Of a DNA stretch of 64,000 bases, positions 9,001 through 15,491 are shown in pieces. The notes beneath the pieces were generated by a model that ran no database searches, was not told the DNA's origin, and saw only the letters and a list, made by a program, of their open reading frames with translations. A program made the position numbers and the translations under genes. The DNA comes from Azospirillum rugosum (GTDB taxonomy: Bacteria; Pseudomonadota; Alphaproteobacteria; Azospirillales; Azospirillaceae), in the NCBI RefSeq assembly GCF_017876155.1, contig NZ_JAGINP010000010.1, positions 124,001 through 188,000 of the forward strand. The letters run 5' to 3'. Within the stretch, counting starts at the first letter, position 1, and every line of letters begins with the position of its first letter.

Positions 9001-9153
9001 GACGTGCCGGAGATCGGCGCCGGCATCAACATCAACGACCTCGGCCTCGCCGACCCGACCCGCAAGGGCGCCTCGGTCTGGGTCGATCCGGTCGCGGGCA
9101 CCGCGGTGCGCCAGGGCATTCCGGCCAAGCTGGAGCGCGCCGCCGCCGCGTGA
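6049..9153 (+). CDS. ttrA: Tetrathionate reductase catalytic subunit TtrA
   Basis: 1034 residues. A twin-arginine leader (TRRLLLKTTAAGGALAAF) is followed by the N-terminal [4Fe-4S] ligands CLGCTTLC near residues 75-83 with the fourth Cys in the STACGRGN motif, then the bis-molybdopterin guanine dinucleotide folds of the DMSO reductase family and a C-terminal molydopterin-binding domain (NPVGINVEDARRLGIETGDRI). The long form and the ttrSR-B-C context point to TtrA, which reduces tetrathionate to thiosulfate in anaerobic respiration. A related arsenate respiratory reductase is the main alternative because both belong to one clade, but the TtrS/TtrR pair argues for tetrathionate. The true start is the ATG 15 bases after ttrC. 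Confidence 0.88.
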   Translation: MPITRRLLLKTTAAGGALAAFAGGFSETGRKLVKGAWAGEQPRHAISGNAPAPEFRIDPKSGGIALTPGQIVANVACLGCTTLCGVRVRVDVEKNKVLRVAGNPYSPLSTDPHLPYGTPIRESFRSLSRLDEKGLQGRSTACGRGNAALEMLTSPFRITTPMKRVGPRGAGKWEPIAFDRLVEEIAEGGDLFGEGHVDGLRGLRDLKTPIDPAAPELGPKVNQVALLSSVNDGREPFVRRFFNQSFGTINFVGHGAYCGGAYRSGSGAAFGDLKAMPHAKPDLQNAEFVLFIGTAPSNAGNPFKRQAMLVAKGRTEGALNYVVVDPVLTNADNRAVGERSNWIPIRPGTDGALVMGLMRWMFENGRIDTRYLSQPNGKAAEAAGEASWCNATHLVVVQKGHPREGRMLRASDMGWVTLDEKDRYGDKDAFVVLDPAGTPVAHDALMGPAALFLDGTVATPAGSVAVKTSLTLLRDEAMKLDLRGYAEACGIPADVIAGLAREFTSHGKRAAANAHGGMMAGNGFYNAFGVVTLNTLIGNLNWKGGTIFGGGRFPDEQDGPRYKLASFPGQMKPSGTAISRPIPYEKSSEFKARKEAGKPYPATAPWYPNAPQLTTEYLTSGVVDGYPYPLKALFLWNSNPVYGIPGVRAAVEAKLRDPKALPLIVAIDPFINESSAFADYIVPDTVLYETWGWAAPWAGVPTKTTTARWPVVEPRTATLADGRHVQMETFLIATAKRLGLPGFGPDAIQDMDGNAYPLERPEDWYLRGGANIAWLGKQPVPDVSDEDIRLSGVERVLPALKATLKAEEWRKVAFILARGGRYQNQGEGFEGDKATHRFAKPLLVYNENVGASKSSVTGKRWTGTATWMAPAFSDGTAVRSVHKPEDWPFQLVSSKSVLVSAYTIAASRLRHLHPENPVGINVEDARRLGIETGDRIRIATPGGSEPATAIVRHGVMPGVLAVEHGFGHKEYGARPHVIGGKSQPDVPEIGAGININDLGLADPTRKGASVWVDPVAGTAVRQGIPAKLERAAAA

Positions 9154-9530
9154 CCCCGACCGACCACGCCGCAAGGTCCGATGATCGCTCTGTCAGGTTT
9201 CCTGCCGGACGGAGCGGTCGCGGCCATGCGGTCGCCGTCGCGCGCGGCCCGGGCCGCGGAGGCGCAGCCGCAGACGACCGAAACCCACAAATATATCGAC
9301 CACGGCTGACCGGCGAGCACGTCCAGGGCTTCGCGGCGGATCGGTTCGCCCATACGGGGGCTTCTCCTGCGGTGATGGACGCATCCACACGTCGCGGAAC
9401 GCGCGGGCGGAGCGCTTCCCGACCGTAACGCATGACCGTTGACAAACCGGCGGTAAATTAGGATATCCTGATATAAACAAGCCTGCCTTTTGGCCCTCGT
9501 CCGCCGATTCACATTTTTGGAGCCTGGATC
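9154..9530. other. Intergenic region between ttrA and the YeeE pair
   Basis: About 377 bases. It contains a 16-bp perfect GC palindrome (CGCGGCCCGGGCCGCG at 9243-9258) that could help end the ttr message, although no T tract follows, and near its right end the promoter and operator listed separately. A minus-strand frame starting at about 9350 has AGGAG before an ATG but no family features, so I do not call it. Confidence 0.4.
9439..9471 (+). promoter_or_regulatory. Promoter and SqrR-like operator of the YeeE pair
   Basis: TTGACA (9439-9444), a 17-base spacer and GATATC (9462-9467) form a sigma70-like promoter about 60 bases upstream of the first YeeE gene. Lying exactly over the -10 box is TTAG-GATATC-CTGA (9458-9471), a variant of the TTAG-N6-CTAA motif that also occurs at the sqrR-like promoter (14015) and at 15149. 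The eight bases TAAATTAG are identical here and, on the other strand, at the 15149 site. An operator over the -10 implies repression. Confidence 0.5.
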
Positions 9531-10049
9531 ATGCCTTACGGACTGCGCGACAAGGCGTGGAGTCCCTACGCCGCGGGCGTTCTGATCGGCCTGCTGCAGA
9601 TCCCCGCCTTTCTGCTGATCAACACGGCGCTCGGCGCCTCGTCGTCCTACGTCACGGTCGCCGCCCATCTCGTGTCGCTCGTCGATCCGGCGGTCTCCGG
9701 CATCAAGTACGCCGCCCAGCATCTGGAAGGCGCGAAGAACTGGTGGCAGGTGGCGATGGTGGCCGGCATTGCCGCGGGAGCCTTCATCTCCTCGCGCCTG
9801 TCCGGCGTGCGCCGCAGGGGGTTTTCACCGGTCTGGACGCGGGTGGTCGGTCTGCGGTCGCTGGCGGGACGCACGCTGATGGGCGTGGCCGGCGGCTTCG
9901 TCATGCTGCTCGGTGCCCGCATCGCCGACGGCTGCACCAGCGGCCACGGGATCTCCGGGATGGCGCAGCTGGCGGTCGGGTCCTTCGTCGCGGTGGGCGC
10001 GATGTTCGCCGGCGGCATTCTGGTCGCCATGATGATGAAGCGGTTGTGA
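9531..10049 (+). CDS. YeeE/YedE family sulfur transporter, N-terminal half protein
   Basis: 172 residues with about four membrane helices and the family motif around ADGCTSGHG, whose cysteine belongs to the conserved set used for thiosulfate or persulfide-sulfur movement in YeeE/TsuA-type transporters. In many bacteria the YeeE/YedE fold is one protein of about 350 residues; here it is split into this gene and the next, 11 bases downstream. Its role is probably uptake or export of thiosulfate or another reduced sulfur species, the products made by the adjacent tetrathionate reductase. Start by ATG with TTTTTGGAG upstream. Confidence 0.85.
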   Translation: MPYGLRDKAWSPYAAGVLIGLLQIPAFLLINTALGASSSYVTVAAHLVSLVDPAVSGIKYAAQHLEGAKNWWQVAMVAGIAAGAFISSRLSGVRRRGFSPVWTRVVGLRSLAGRTLMGVAGGFVMLLGARIADGCTSGHGISGMAQLAVGSFVAVGAMFAGGILVAMMMKRL

Positions 10050-10060
10050 CGGAGGCGGGC

Positions 10061-10723
10061 ATGAGCGTATTGGGCGCCGTTGGGGTCGGGCTCCTCATGG
10101 GGATGGTGTTCGGCTTCGCCCTGGAAAAGAGCCGCGTGTTCGAACCGGGCATGATCATCGGACAGTTCCAGTTCCGGAACTTCATCATGCTGAAGATCTT
10201 CCTGACCGCGGTGACCACGGGCCTGGTCGTTCTGGCGGTCCTGAACGGGCTGGATCTCGTCAAGCTGTCGCCCAAGGCGACGCTTTTCGCGGCCGACGTG
10301 GGCGGAGGGCTGCTGTTGGGGGCCGGCATCGCCCTGGCCGGCGCCTGTCCGGGCACGGTGGCGGCGCAGATCGGCGCCGGCTACCGCGACGCCATCGGCA
10401 CGCTGGTCGGGGGCATCGCCGGGGCGGCGCTGTTCATCCATGTCCAGCCGGTGCTGGAGCCGCTCATCCTGACGGGCGGTCCGGGCAAGCTGCGGGTCGA
10501 CGTCGCGTTGGACATGCCCTATTGGGTGACGGCCCTGGCCTTCGCCGTCGTCTGGGTGGTGGTGCTCGTCGCGCTGGAGAAATGGCGCCCCTGGCGCGTG
10601 GATTTGGGAGCCGACCACGACGGGCTCGGCGTTCCCCCGGCGTTGGGCGGCGGGGCGAACGTGCCCGACGGGCAGGATCCGTTGGCCGTGGGAGATTTTA
10701 AGATCGGGCTCCGGAGGGAATAG
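10061..10723 (+). CDS. YeeE/YedE family sulfur transporter, C-terminal half protein
   Basis: 220 residues, multi-helix membrane protein with the second family motif GACPGTVAAQIGAG. It complements the preceding 172-residue gene: together they make the two inverted halves of a YeeE/YedE transporter. The start ATG has GGAGG upstream and lies 11 bases after the first gene, so they are one operon. A hydrophilic tail of about 40 residues follows the last helix. Split YeeE/YedE pairs are commonly found with sulfide-oxidation and SqrR/BigR-regulated genes. Confidence 0.85.
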   Translation: MSVLGAVGVGLLMGMVFGFALEKSRVFEPGMIIGQFQFRNFIMLKIFLTAVTTGLVVLAVLNGLDLVKLSPKATLFAADVGGGLLLGAGIALAGACPGTVAAQIGAGYRDAIGTLVGGIAGAALFIHVQPVLEPLILTGGPGKLRVDVALDMPYWVTALAFAVVWVVVLVALEKWRPWRVDLGADHDGLGVPPALGGGANVPDGQDPLAVGDFKIGLRRE

Positions 10724-10768
10724 CCGCAAGGCCTCGCGCCGGTCCCGCGACGGTGTCGTTGCGACTTC

Positions 10769-11500
10769 TCACGCTTCGGCCGGTCCGTGGGCGGGTTCGT
10801 CATACTCCACGACGCGGCCGTCCCGCAGCACGATCCGCCGGTCGAAGCGGTCGAAGATCTTCTCGTCATGGGAAACGACGAGGATCGCCGCCTGCTGCTC
10901 GACCGCCACTTTGCGCAGCAGATCCAGGACGATGCCCGCGCGTTGGGAATCAAGCGCGGCGGTCGGCTCGTCGGCCAGGATGATGCGCGGCCGGTTGGCC
11001 AGCGCGCGGGCGATGGCGACGCGTTGCGCCTCGCCGCCCGACAGCCGGGAGGGCAGGGTGCCGAAGCGGTGCCCGACCTCCAGATAGTCCAGCAGATCGC
11101 GCGCCCGGTCCCGCGCCGCGGCTCCGGAATATCCCGCGAGGTCGAGCACCACCGCGACATTCTCTCCCGCCGTCAGGAAGGGCAGCAGGTTGTGGAACTG
11201 GAAGATGAAGCCGATCTTCTCCAGCCGCAGGCGGCGCAGGTCGGCGCACCGCCAGCCTCCGTCATAGACGGTCTGTCCATCCAGGCTGAGGCTGCCCTCG
11301 GTCGGCTCGACGATGCAGCCGACGAGGTTCAGCAGCGTCGTCTTGCCCGACCCGCTGGGACCGAGCAGCCCGACCACCTCGCCGGGGTAGACGCGCAGGT
11401 CGGTGGCCTTCAGCGCGTGCACCGCCACCTCGCCGCGGCCGTAGGTCTTGGCGACGCCGCGAAGTTCGACGAGAGGGTGGGCATCGGACGGGACAGGCAT
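10769..11500 (-). CDS. ABC exporter ATP-binding subunit (DevA/MacB-LolD type)
   Basis: 243 residues with all ABC motifs: Walker A GPSGSGKTT (about residue 48), Q-loop FQFHNLLPF, signature LSGGEAQR, Walker B IILADEPT, and the H-loop VSHDE. The closest pattern is the LolD/MacB/DevA subgroup that powers FtsX-like permeases. It is the last gene of a three-gene unit (membrane fusion protein, permease, ATPase), four bases after the permease stop. Such DevBCA units move lipids, peptides or small molecules across the cell envelope together with an outer-membrane channel. The substrate is not evident from the sequence; the adjacent sulfur genes are only a hint. Confidence 0.88.
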   Translation of the reverse strand: MPVPSDAHPLVELRGVAKTYGRGEVAVHALKATDLRVYPGEVVGLLGPSGSGKTTLLNLVGCIVEPTEGSLSLDGQTVYDGGWRCADLRRLRLEKIGFIFQFHNLLPFLTAGENVAVVLDLAGYSGAAARDRARDLLDYLEVGHRFGTLPSRLSGGEAQRVAIARALANRPRIILADEPTAALDSQRAGIVLDLLRKVAVEQQAAILVVSHDEKIFDRFDRRIVLRDGRVVEYDEPAHGPAEA

Positions 11501-11504
11501 CGCC

Positions 11505-12638
11505 TTATCCTCCCAGCGCGGTGGCCGGGTCGACCTTCAGCGCCAGCCGCACGCCCAGCCCGCTTGCCGCCACGCAGATGATCAGCACCGCCGCGCCGAG
11601 CATCAGGGCGTCTTCCGGCGTCAGCACGACCCGGCGCGGAAAATGGTCCTTGACCAGCAGGATCAGCACCGTCCCCACGCTCCACCCGATGACGCCCATG
11701 GCCAGCGCCTGGTGGACGATCAGTCCGACGATGGTGCGGTCCGGCGCGCCGATCAGCTTCAGCGTGGCGATCTCCTTCACCTTGTCCATGGTCAGCGTGT
11801 AGAGGATGAGCGCGATGACCACCGCGGAGACCGCCAGCAGGATGGTCGTGAACAGGCCGATCTGCCGGCGGGCCTTCTCCACCACGGACTGGAGCAGCAG
11901 CGCCTCCTGCTGGCCCTGGGTGAGCGCGCTCAGGTGCTTCCAGCGGGCCGCCGTGTCGGCCACCTCCTGCACCGGAACACCGGGCAGCACGCGGGCGACG
12001 ACGGCGTTGACGATGTCGGTGCCAGCCGGCCCGGAGCCGCGCGCCCGCTCGCGCCGGGCGGCCGGCGGGTCGAGGTCGAATTGCAGGCGCTGGCTGTCCG
12101 CCAACGTCAGGAACACCACCGGATCGCCGCCGGACGCCACCAGCCCGTCGGTCAGTCCGACCACCGTGAAATCGTTGCGGCCGAGCCGCAAGCGCTCGCC
12201 GAGGTCGAGGCCGCTGCGGCGGTCGGCGACCATCTCGTAATGGGCGCGGGTGATCGGGCGCCCGGCGACGATCCGCGCCGGGGCGCCGGGCCGGTTCAGC
12301 TCATGGCCGACGACGTAAAGCCGCAGCGTGCGGCCACGGTGCGCCGTCTCCACCGACTGGAAGGTCAGGCTGCCGGCCTCCGCCACCCCGGCCAGCCGCG
12401 CCACGGAATCGCGCTCGTCGCCGGGGATGCGCGAGGATTCGGCAAAGGGGCCGCGCGTCCCGGATTCCACCACCCACAGGTCGGCGCCGGGTGCCCGCGC
12501 CAGGGTCAGCGCCTCGTCCACCAGCCCGCGGTAGATGCCGATCATCGACAGCACCACGCCGAGCAACAGACTGAGCCCCAGGCAGGTCAGCAGGAAGCGG
12601 CCGAGATTGTGGCGGACGTCGCGCAGGGCGAGGTTCAT
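11505..12638 (-). CDS. ABC exporter permease (FtsX/DevC type)
   Basis: 377 residues: one N-terminal membrane helix (about 18-40), a large periplasmic domain of about 200 residues, then three helices near the C-terminus with the FtsX-family sequence LTMDKVKEIATLKLIGA between them. This is the MacB/DevC permease layout. The ATG overlaps the stop of the upstream fusion-protein gene by four bases, so the genes are translationally coupled. The periplasmic part carries the sequence features of MacB-type core domains. Confidence 0.88.
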   Translation of the reverse strand: MNLALRDVRHNLGRFLLTCLGLSLLLGVVLSMIGIYRGLVDEALTLARAPGADLWVVESGTRGPFAESSRIPGDERDSVARLAGVAEAGSLTFQSVETAHRGRTLRLYVVGHELNRPGAPARIVAGRPITRAHYEMVADRRSGLDLGERLRLGRNDFTVVGLTDGLVASGGDPVVFLTLADSQRLQFDLDPPAARRERARGSGPAGTDIVNAVVARVLPGVPVQEVADTAARWKHLSALTQGQQEALLLQSVVEKARRQIGLFTTILLAVSAVVIALILYTLTMDKVKEIATLKLIGAPDRTIVGLIVHQALAMGVIGWSVGTVLILLVKDHFPRRVVLTPEDALMLGAAVLIICVAASGLGVRLALKVDPATALGG

Positions 12639-13792
12639 GGCGTGCTTCCGGTGACGTCGGCGCGGCGCCCCTCCCGCAGACCCGGCACGGTTTCCGTCAC
12701 CGCCCTTGCGCCATCCGGAAGCCCGTCCACGATCTGCAAGCGGCCATCCAGCGTGCGCCGGCCGAAATCCAGTGTCCGGCGCGCGAGGCGGCCGTCCTCG
12801 ACCGTCCACACCACGCCGCGCCGTCCGTCGTACCGTTCCACCGCGGTCTGCGGAACGAGGAGCGCGCTCTCCAGCCGATCCACGGCGATGGTCGCCTCCA
12901 CCTGCTCGGCCAGGAAGACCCGCGGCGGGCAGACGTCGCACTTCAGGTAGACCTTGCGTTCCTCGGTGACGCGGTCGCTCTCCATCTCGATGCGGACGAT
13001 GCGGGCGTCGAAGGCCTGCCCCGGCAGGGAGCGCAGGCGGACCCGCGCCGGCTGCCCTTCGCGCAGGCCTCCGGCCGACGCCTCGTCCACATGCACCAGC
13101 GCCCAGACGCTGTCGGGGGCGATCAGGGTGAACAGCGGTTCGCCGGGATTGACGGCGGCACCCAGTTCCTTGTGGCGGGCGACCACCAGCGCGTCAAACG
13201 GCGCCGTCAGGACGTGGCGGCCGAGGCGTGCCGTCTCGTACCGCAGCCGCGCCTCGGCGTCGGCGATGACGGCCTCCGCCACCGCGAGATCGGCGCGGGC
13301 GACGTCCAGTTCCGCCTCCGCGACCTTCAAGTCGGCGGCGCTGTCCTGGGCGGCTTCGACCGACACGCTGCCCTTGCCGAGCAGGGTCTGCCGGCGCTCG
13401 TTGGTTTGCCGGCGCTTGTCGAGCAGCGAGCGTGCCTTGACGATGGCCGCCGCCGCCTTGTCCCGCGCCGCCCGCGCCTGTCCGACGGCGGCCTTGACTT
13501 CGGCGACGCGGGCCTCCTGCTGGCTGGAGTCCAGGCGGGCGAGCGTCATGCCCTTCGCCACGCGGTCGCCGTGGTCGGCGGAGAGTTCGGTCAGCGTGCC
13601 GGCAACCTCCAGCCCGACGGCGGAGCGCACGCGCGCCTCCACCGTGCCGAGACCGTAGACTTCGACCAGGACGTCGCGCTCGGCCGCGGCGAGAGGAACG
13701 GCGACCGGCCGGAACCGCAGGGCGTAGACCGCGCCGCCGGCCAGCAGCGCCGCCGTCAGGACGTACAGGGTCCGGCGAAGGGCGCGGCGCAT
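12635..13792 (-). CDS. Periplasmic membrane-fusion protein (HlyD/DevB type)
   Basis: 385 residues: one N-terminal membrane anchor (about 4-22), a beta-barrel/lipoyl half (VEVYGLGTVEAR, GDRVAKGMTLARLDS), a long alpha-hairpin rich in Ala, Arg and Glu (about 95-190), the second lipoyl half and a C-terminal barrel. This is the usual adaptor linking an inner-membrane exporter to an outer-membrane channel. It heads the three-gene exporter. The start at 13792 was chosen because the membrane anchor begins there; the open frame upstream lacks family features. A conserved-looking KCDVCPP segment near residue 280 adds two cysteines, unusual in this family. Confidence 0.85.
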   Translation of the reverse strand: MRRALRRTLYVLTAALLAGGAVYALRFRPVAVPLAAAERDVLVEVYGLGTVEARVRSAVGLEVAGTLTELSADHGDRVAKGMTLARLDSSQQEARVAEVKAAVGQARAARDKAAAAIVKARSLLDKRRQTNERRQTLLGKGSVSVEAAQDSAADLKVAEAELDVARADLAVAEAVIADAEARLRYETARLGRHVLTAPFDALVVARHKELGAAVNPGEPLFTLIAPDSVWALVHVDEASAGGLREGQPARVRLRSLPGQAFDARIVRIEMESDRVTEERKVYLKCDVCPPRVFLAEQVEATIAVDRLESALLVPQTAVERYDGRRGVVWTVEDGRLARRTLDFGRRTLDGRLQIVDGLPDGARAVTETVPGLREGRRADVTGSTP

Positions 13793-13988
13793 CACTGGGC
13801 CTTGTCGACCCAGCCCCACCGTCCGAAAATTGTCCGCCCGTCCGGCGACGACAGGAAAGCGACGGCGAGACGGCGACGGTTCATGGCGGGGTCCTCGCAA
13901 GCGTGGGCGGCGGTGCGTCCTCACCGGTTCCGCGCGCGGGAAACGGCGCCGCATCGTCGGCGCGGCAACGCCGTTCCCCACATTCCGC

Positions 13989-14028
13989 TTGAATGAATGA
14001 GCAGCCCGAGGATATTAGTCAACGCTAA
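13989..14028 (+). promoter_or_regulatory. Promoter and operator of the SqrR-like regulator
   Basis: TTGAAT (13989-13994), 16 bases, GATATT (14011-14016) looks like a sigma70 promoter 31-58 bases before the regulator gene. Its downstream edge carries TTAG-TCAACG-CTAA (14015-14028), a perfect 4-bp dyad with six-base spacer that matches sites at 9458 and 15149. Autoregulation by the encoded ArsR-family protein is the natural reading. Confidence 0.55.
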
Positions 14029-14046
14029 AATAGAAGTCCTTCCGGA

Positions 14047-14397
14047 ATGTTCCCGTCGTCCATGGATCCGTCGCTCGACCCCGCCGAACTGGAGGCGCGC
14101 GCCGCCGAGGCGGAGGCCTTCCTGCGCTCCATCGCCAGCCGGCACCGGCTGATGATCCTGTGCAGTTTGCTGGCCGGCGAGATGCAGGTGGGGGAACTGG
14201 TGCGGCGCCTTGGCCTGTCGCAATCCAACCTGTCCCAGCACCTCGCCAAGCTGCGGCAGGAAGGGCTGGTCGCCACCCGCCGGGAGGGAACGGCGATCCA
14301 CTACCGCATCGGCTCGGACCGGGTGCGGCCCATCCTCGTCGAACTCTACCGGTCGTTCTGCGCCGAGACGGGCTGCCCCGCCGGAACGTCCGGCTAA
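14047..14397 (+). CDS. sqrR: ArsR-family persulfide sensor, SqrR/BigR type
   Basis: 116 residues. Winged helix with the BigR/SqrR-like core RLMILCSLLAGEM and the recognition helix LSQSNLSQHLAKLRQEGLVATRREG. Two cysteines, Cys39 and Cys105, are 66 residues apart, the same spacing as the reactive pair of Rhodobacter capsulatus SqrR (Cys41/Cys107) and Xylella BigR (Cys42/Cys108), which form a tetrasulfide link with persulfides and release DNA. A third Cys (110) is near the end. Neighbours are DUF2892 and YeeE/YedE genes, the classical targets of this group. Hence a sulfide/persulfide-responsive repressor is well supported; metal sensing is the alternative. Confidence 0.8.
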   Translation: MFPSSMDPSLDPAELEARAAEAEAFLRSIASRHRLMILCSLLAGEMQVGELVRRLGLSQSNLSQHLAKLRQEGLVATRREGTAIHYRIGSDRVRPILVELYRSFCAETGCPAGTSG

Positions 14398-14463
14398 AAC
14401 CGTTTTCGTCCCTTTTGAAGGACGCGATGCTCAGGACCTCCCGATCGGGCTGCCTGATGATTG

Positions 14464-14535
14464 AGCGCGGCCAACCGGGAACTCCGCCACGAGATGGCCG
14501 AGCGCCGCCGGTCCGAGGAAACCGCCCGCGCATCC
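14464..14535 (+). pseudogene. ttrS-like histidine kinase fragment
   Basis: A short piece encoding SAANRELRHEMAERRRSEE and a few more residues, which is the coiled linker found between the membrane segment and kinase core of TtrS. By hand alignment 58 of 65 bases (14467-14531) match ttrS positions 2611-2675. No periplasmic or kinase domain surrounds it. It is therefore a scrap of a second ttrS-type gene or of a duplication, lost by deletion, and not a functional gene. Confidence 0.6.
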
Positions 14536-14566
14536 GCGCGCAAGGGAACAGGGACAGGGGGACCGG

Positions 14567-15031
14567 TCAGGCGTTTGCTGCCGCCAGCGCCTGGCAGGCA
14601 CGCTTTGCGGCGGACTCCTCCGGCGCGGTCCCGTCCAGGCTTTTGAAGTCGCCGCGCAAGGCTTTCAGCGCGGTGCGCTCGCGCTCGATCTCCGTCGCGG
14701 TGCGGACGCCGAGCCGCCGCAGGATGGGCACGGGCGGGCACCAGCCCTGGAGCGCGTGCTGGAGCAGGAAGCCGGTCACGAGCGCGGGCAGGACCAGGAA
14801 GCGTCGGTCCACGAAGGCCCCCAGGAGGGTGCCGGTCAAGGCGAGCGTGGCCGCGTTCGCCTCCAGCGTGCGTTCGACGTCCCACTCGCGGTCGAGGTCG
14901 TCGAGACGCCGGCCGATCTGCTCCGGGTGCCCTGCATGATGGCGCACACTCGCCTCGATCCCGGCGGCGATGCGGCGGTTGACGGCGTTGGACGTGGCGT
15001 TCTCCACACGGGAAGCGGTGGCGGGCAGCAT
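14567..15031 (-). CDS. DUF2892 membrane protein with extended tails
   Basis: 154 residues. The middle (about 75-120) has two membrane helices and the signature LQGWCPPVPILRRLGVRT typical of DUF2892 (the YgaP-type inner-membrane domain found with rhodanese and sulfide-oxidising genes). Long charged stretches flank it on both sides, which is more than the usual 60-70 residue form. The ATG at 15031 has GGAGG upstream; an earlier in-frame ATG at 15130 gives a longer, unlikely leader. It is divergent from a second DUF2892 gene, with a shared SqrR-like operator between them. Confidence 0.75.
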   Translation of the reverse strand: MLPATASRVENATSNAVNRRIAAGIEASVRHHAGHPEQIGRRLDDLDREWDVERTLEANAATLALTGTLLGAFVDRRFLVLPALVTGFLLQHALQGWCPPVPILRRLGVRTATEIERERTALKALRGDFKSLDGTAPEESAAKRACQALAAANA

Positions 15032-15136
15032 GGATCCCTCCGGACGTGGAATGGCTCGGGCCGTGCCATGCACGGCGCATCGTGCCCCCACAACATGAGG
15101 AGACGCTAATGCGTTCCGCCCTTCGACCATCGTTTC

Positions 15137-15165
15137 TTGACGATAATATAAGAAATGACTAATTT
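15137..15165 (+). promoter_or_regulatory. Promoter with SqrR-like operator between two DUF2892 genes
   Basis: TTGACG (15137-15142), 17 bases, TAATTT (15160-15165) is a good promoter for the plus-strand DUF2892 gene. TAAG-AAATGA-CTAA (15149-15162) overlaps the spacer and -10. Read on the minus strand this is TTAG-N6-CTTA preceded by TAAA, and it shares TAAATTAG with the 9458 site. The palindrome ACTAATTTAGT (15158-15168) also overlaps it. This is the third copy of the motif in 6 kb. Confidence 0.5.
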
Positions 15166-15258
15166 AGTGTCCGCGAAAGGACGCAGGCCGGACATGCGTT
15201 TGCCGTGCCGCCCTCGCCAATTCGGCACCCACCCATCCAGCCTGAGGACGTTTCCCAA

Positions 15259-15462
15259 ATGACCATCGATCGTGTCGTGCTCGCCTTCGCCGGAACCGTC
15301 GTGCTGGCGAGCCTCGCGCTGGCGCAACTCCACAATCCGGCCTGGCTCTGGCTGACGGCCTTCGTCGGGGCGAACATGTTCCAGGCCGCCTTCACCGGCT
15401 TCTGCCCGCTGGCGATCATCCTCAAGCGCCTCGGCGTGCGGCCCGGCCAAGCCTTCGCCTGA
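15259..15462 (+). CDS. Small DUF2892 inner-membrane protein
   Basis: 67 residues, two membrane helices joined by a short turn and ending in [19 protein letters not shown], the DUF2892 signature with its conserved cysteine. The ATG has GAGGA upstream; the longer frame from 15205 adds a leader with no family likeness. Proteins of this family accompany sulfurtransferases, sulfide:quinone reductases and YeeE/YedE transporters, and their exact role is unknown. It is followed by a haem-binding gene 29 bases downstream, so the two are probably co-transcribed. Confidence 0.85.
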   Translation: MTIDRVVLAFAGTVVLASLALAQLHNPAWLWLTAFVGANMFQAAFTGFCPLAIILKRLGVRPGQAFA

Positions 15463-15491
15463 ACCCGACAGCCATGGAGAGGAGAATGACC

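Noticed and set aside
9154-9430. Short frames in the gap between ttrA and the YeeE pair
   Set aside because: No family features. One minus-strand ATG has AGGAG upstream but its translation shows nothing recognisable, so it is not called.
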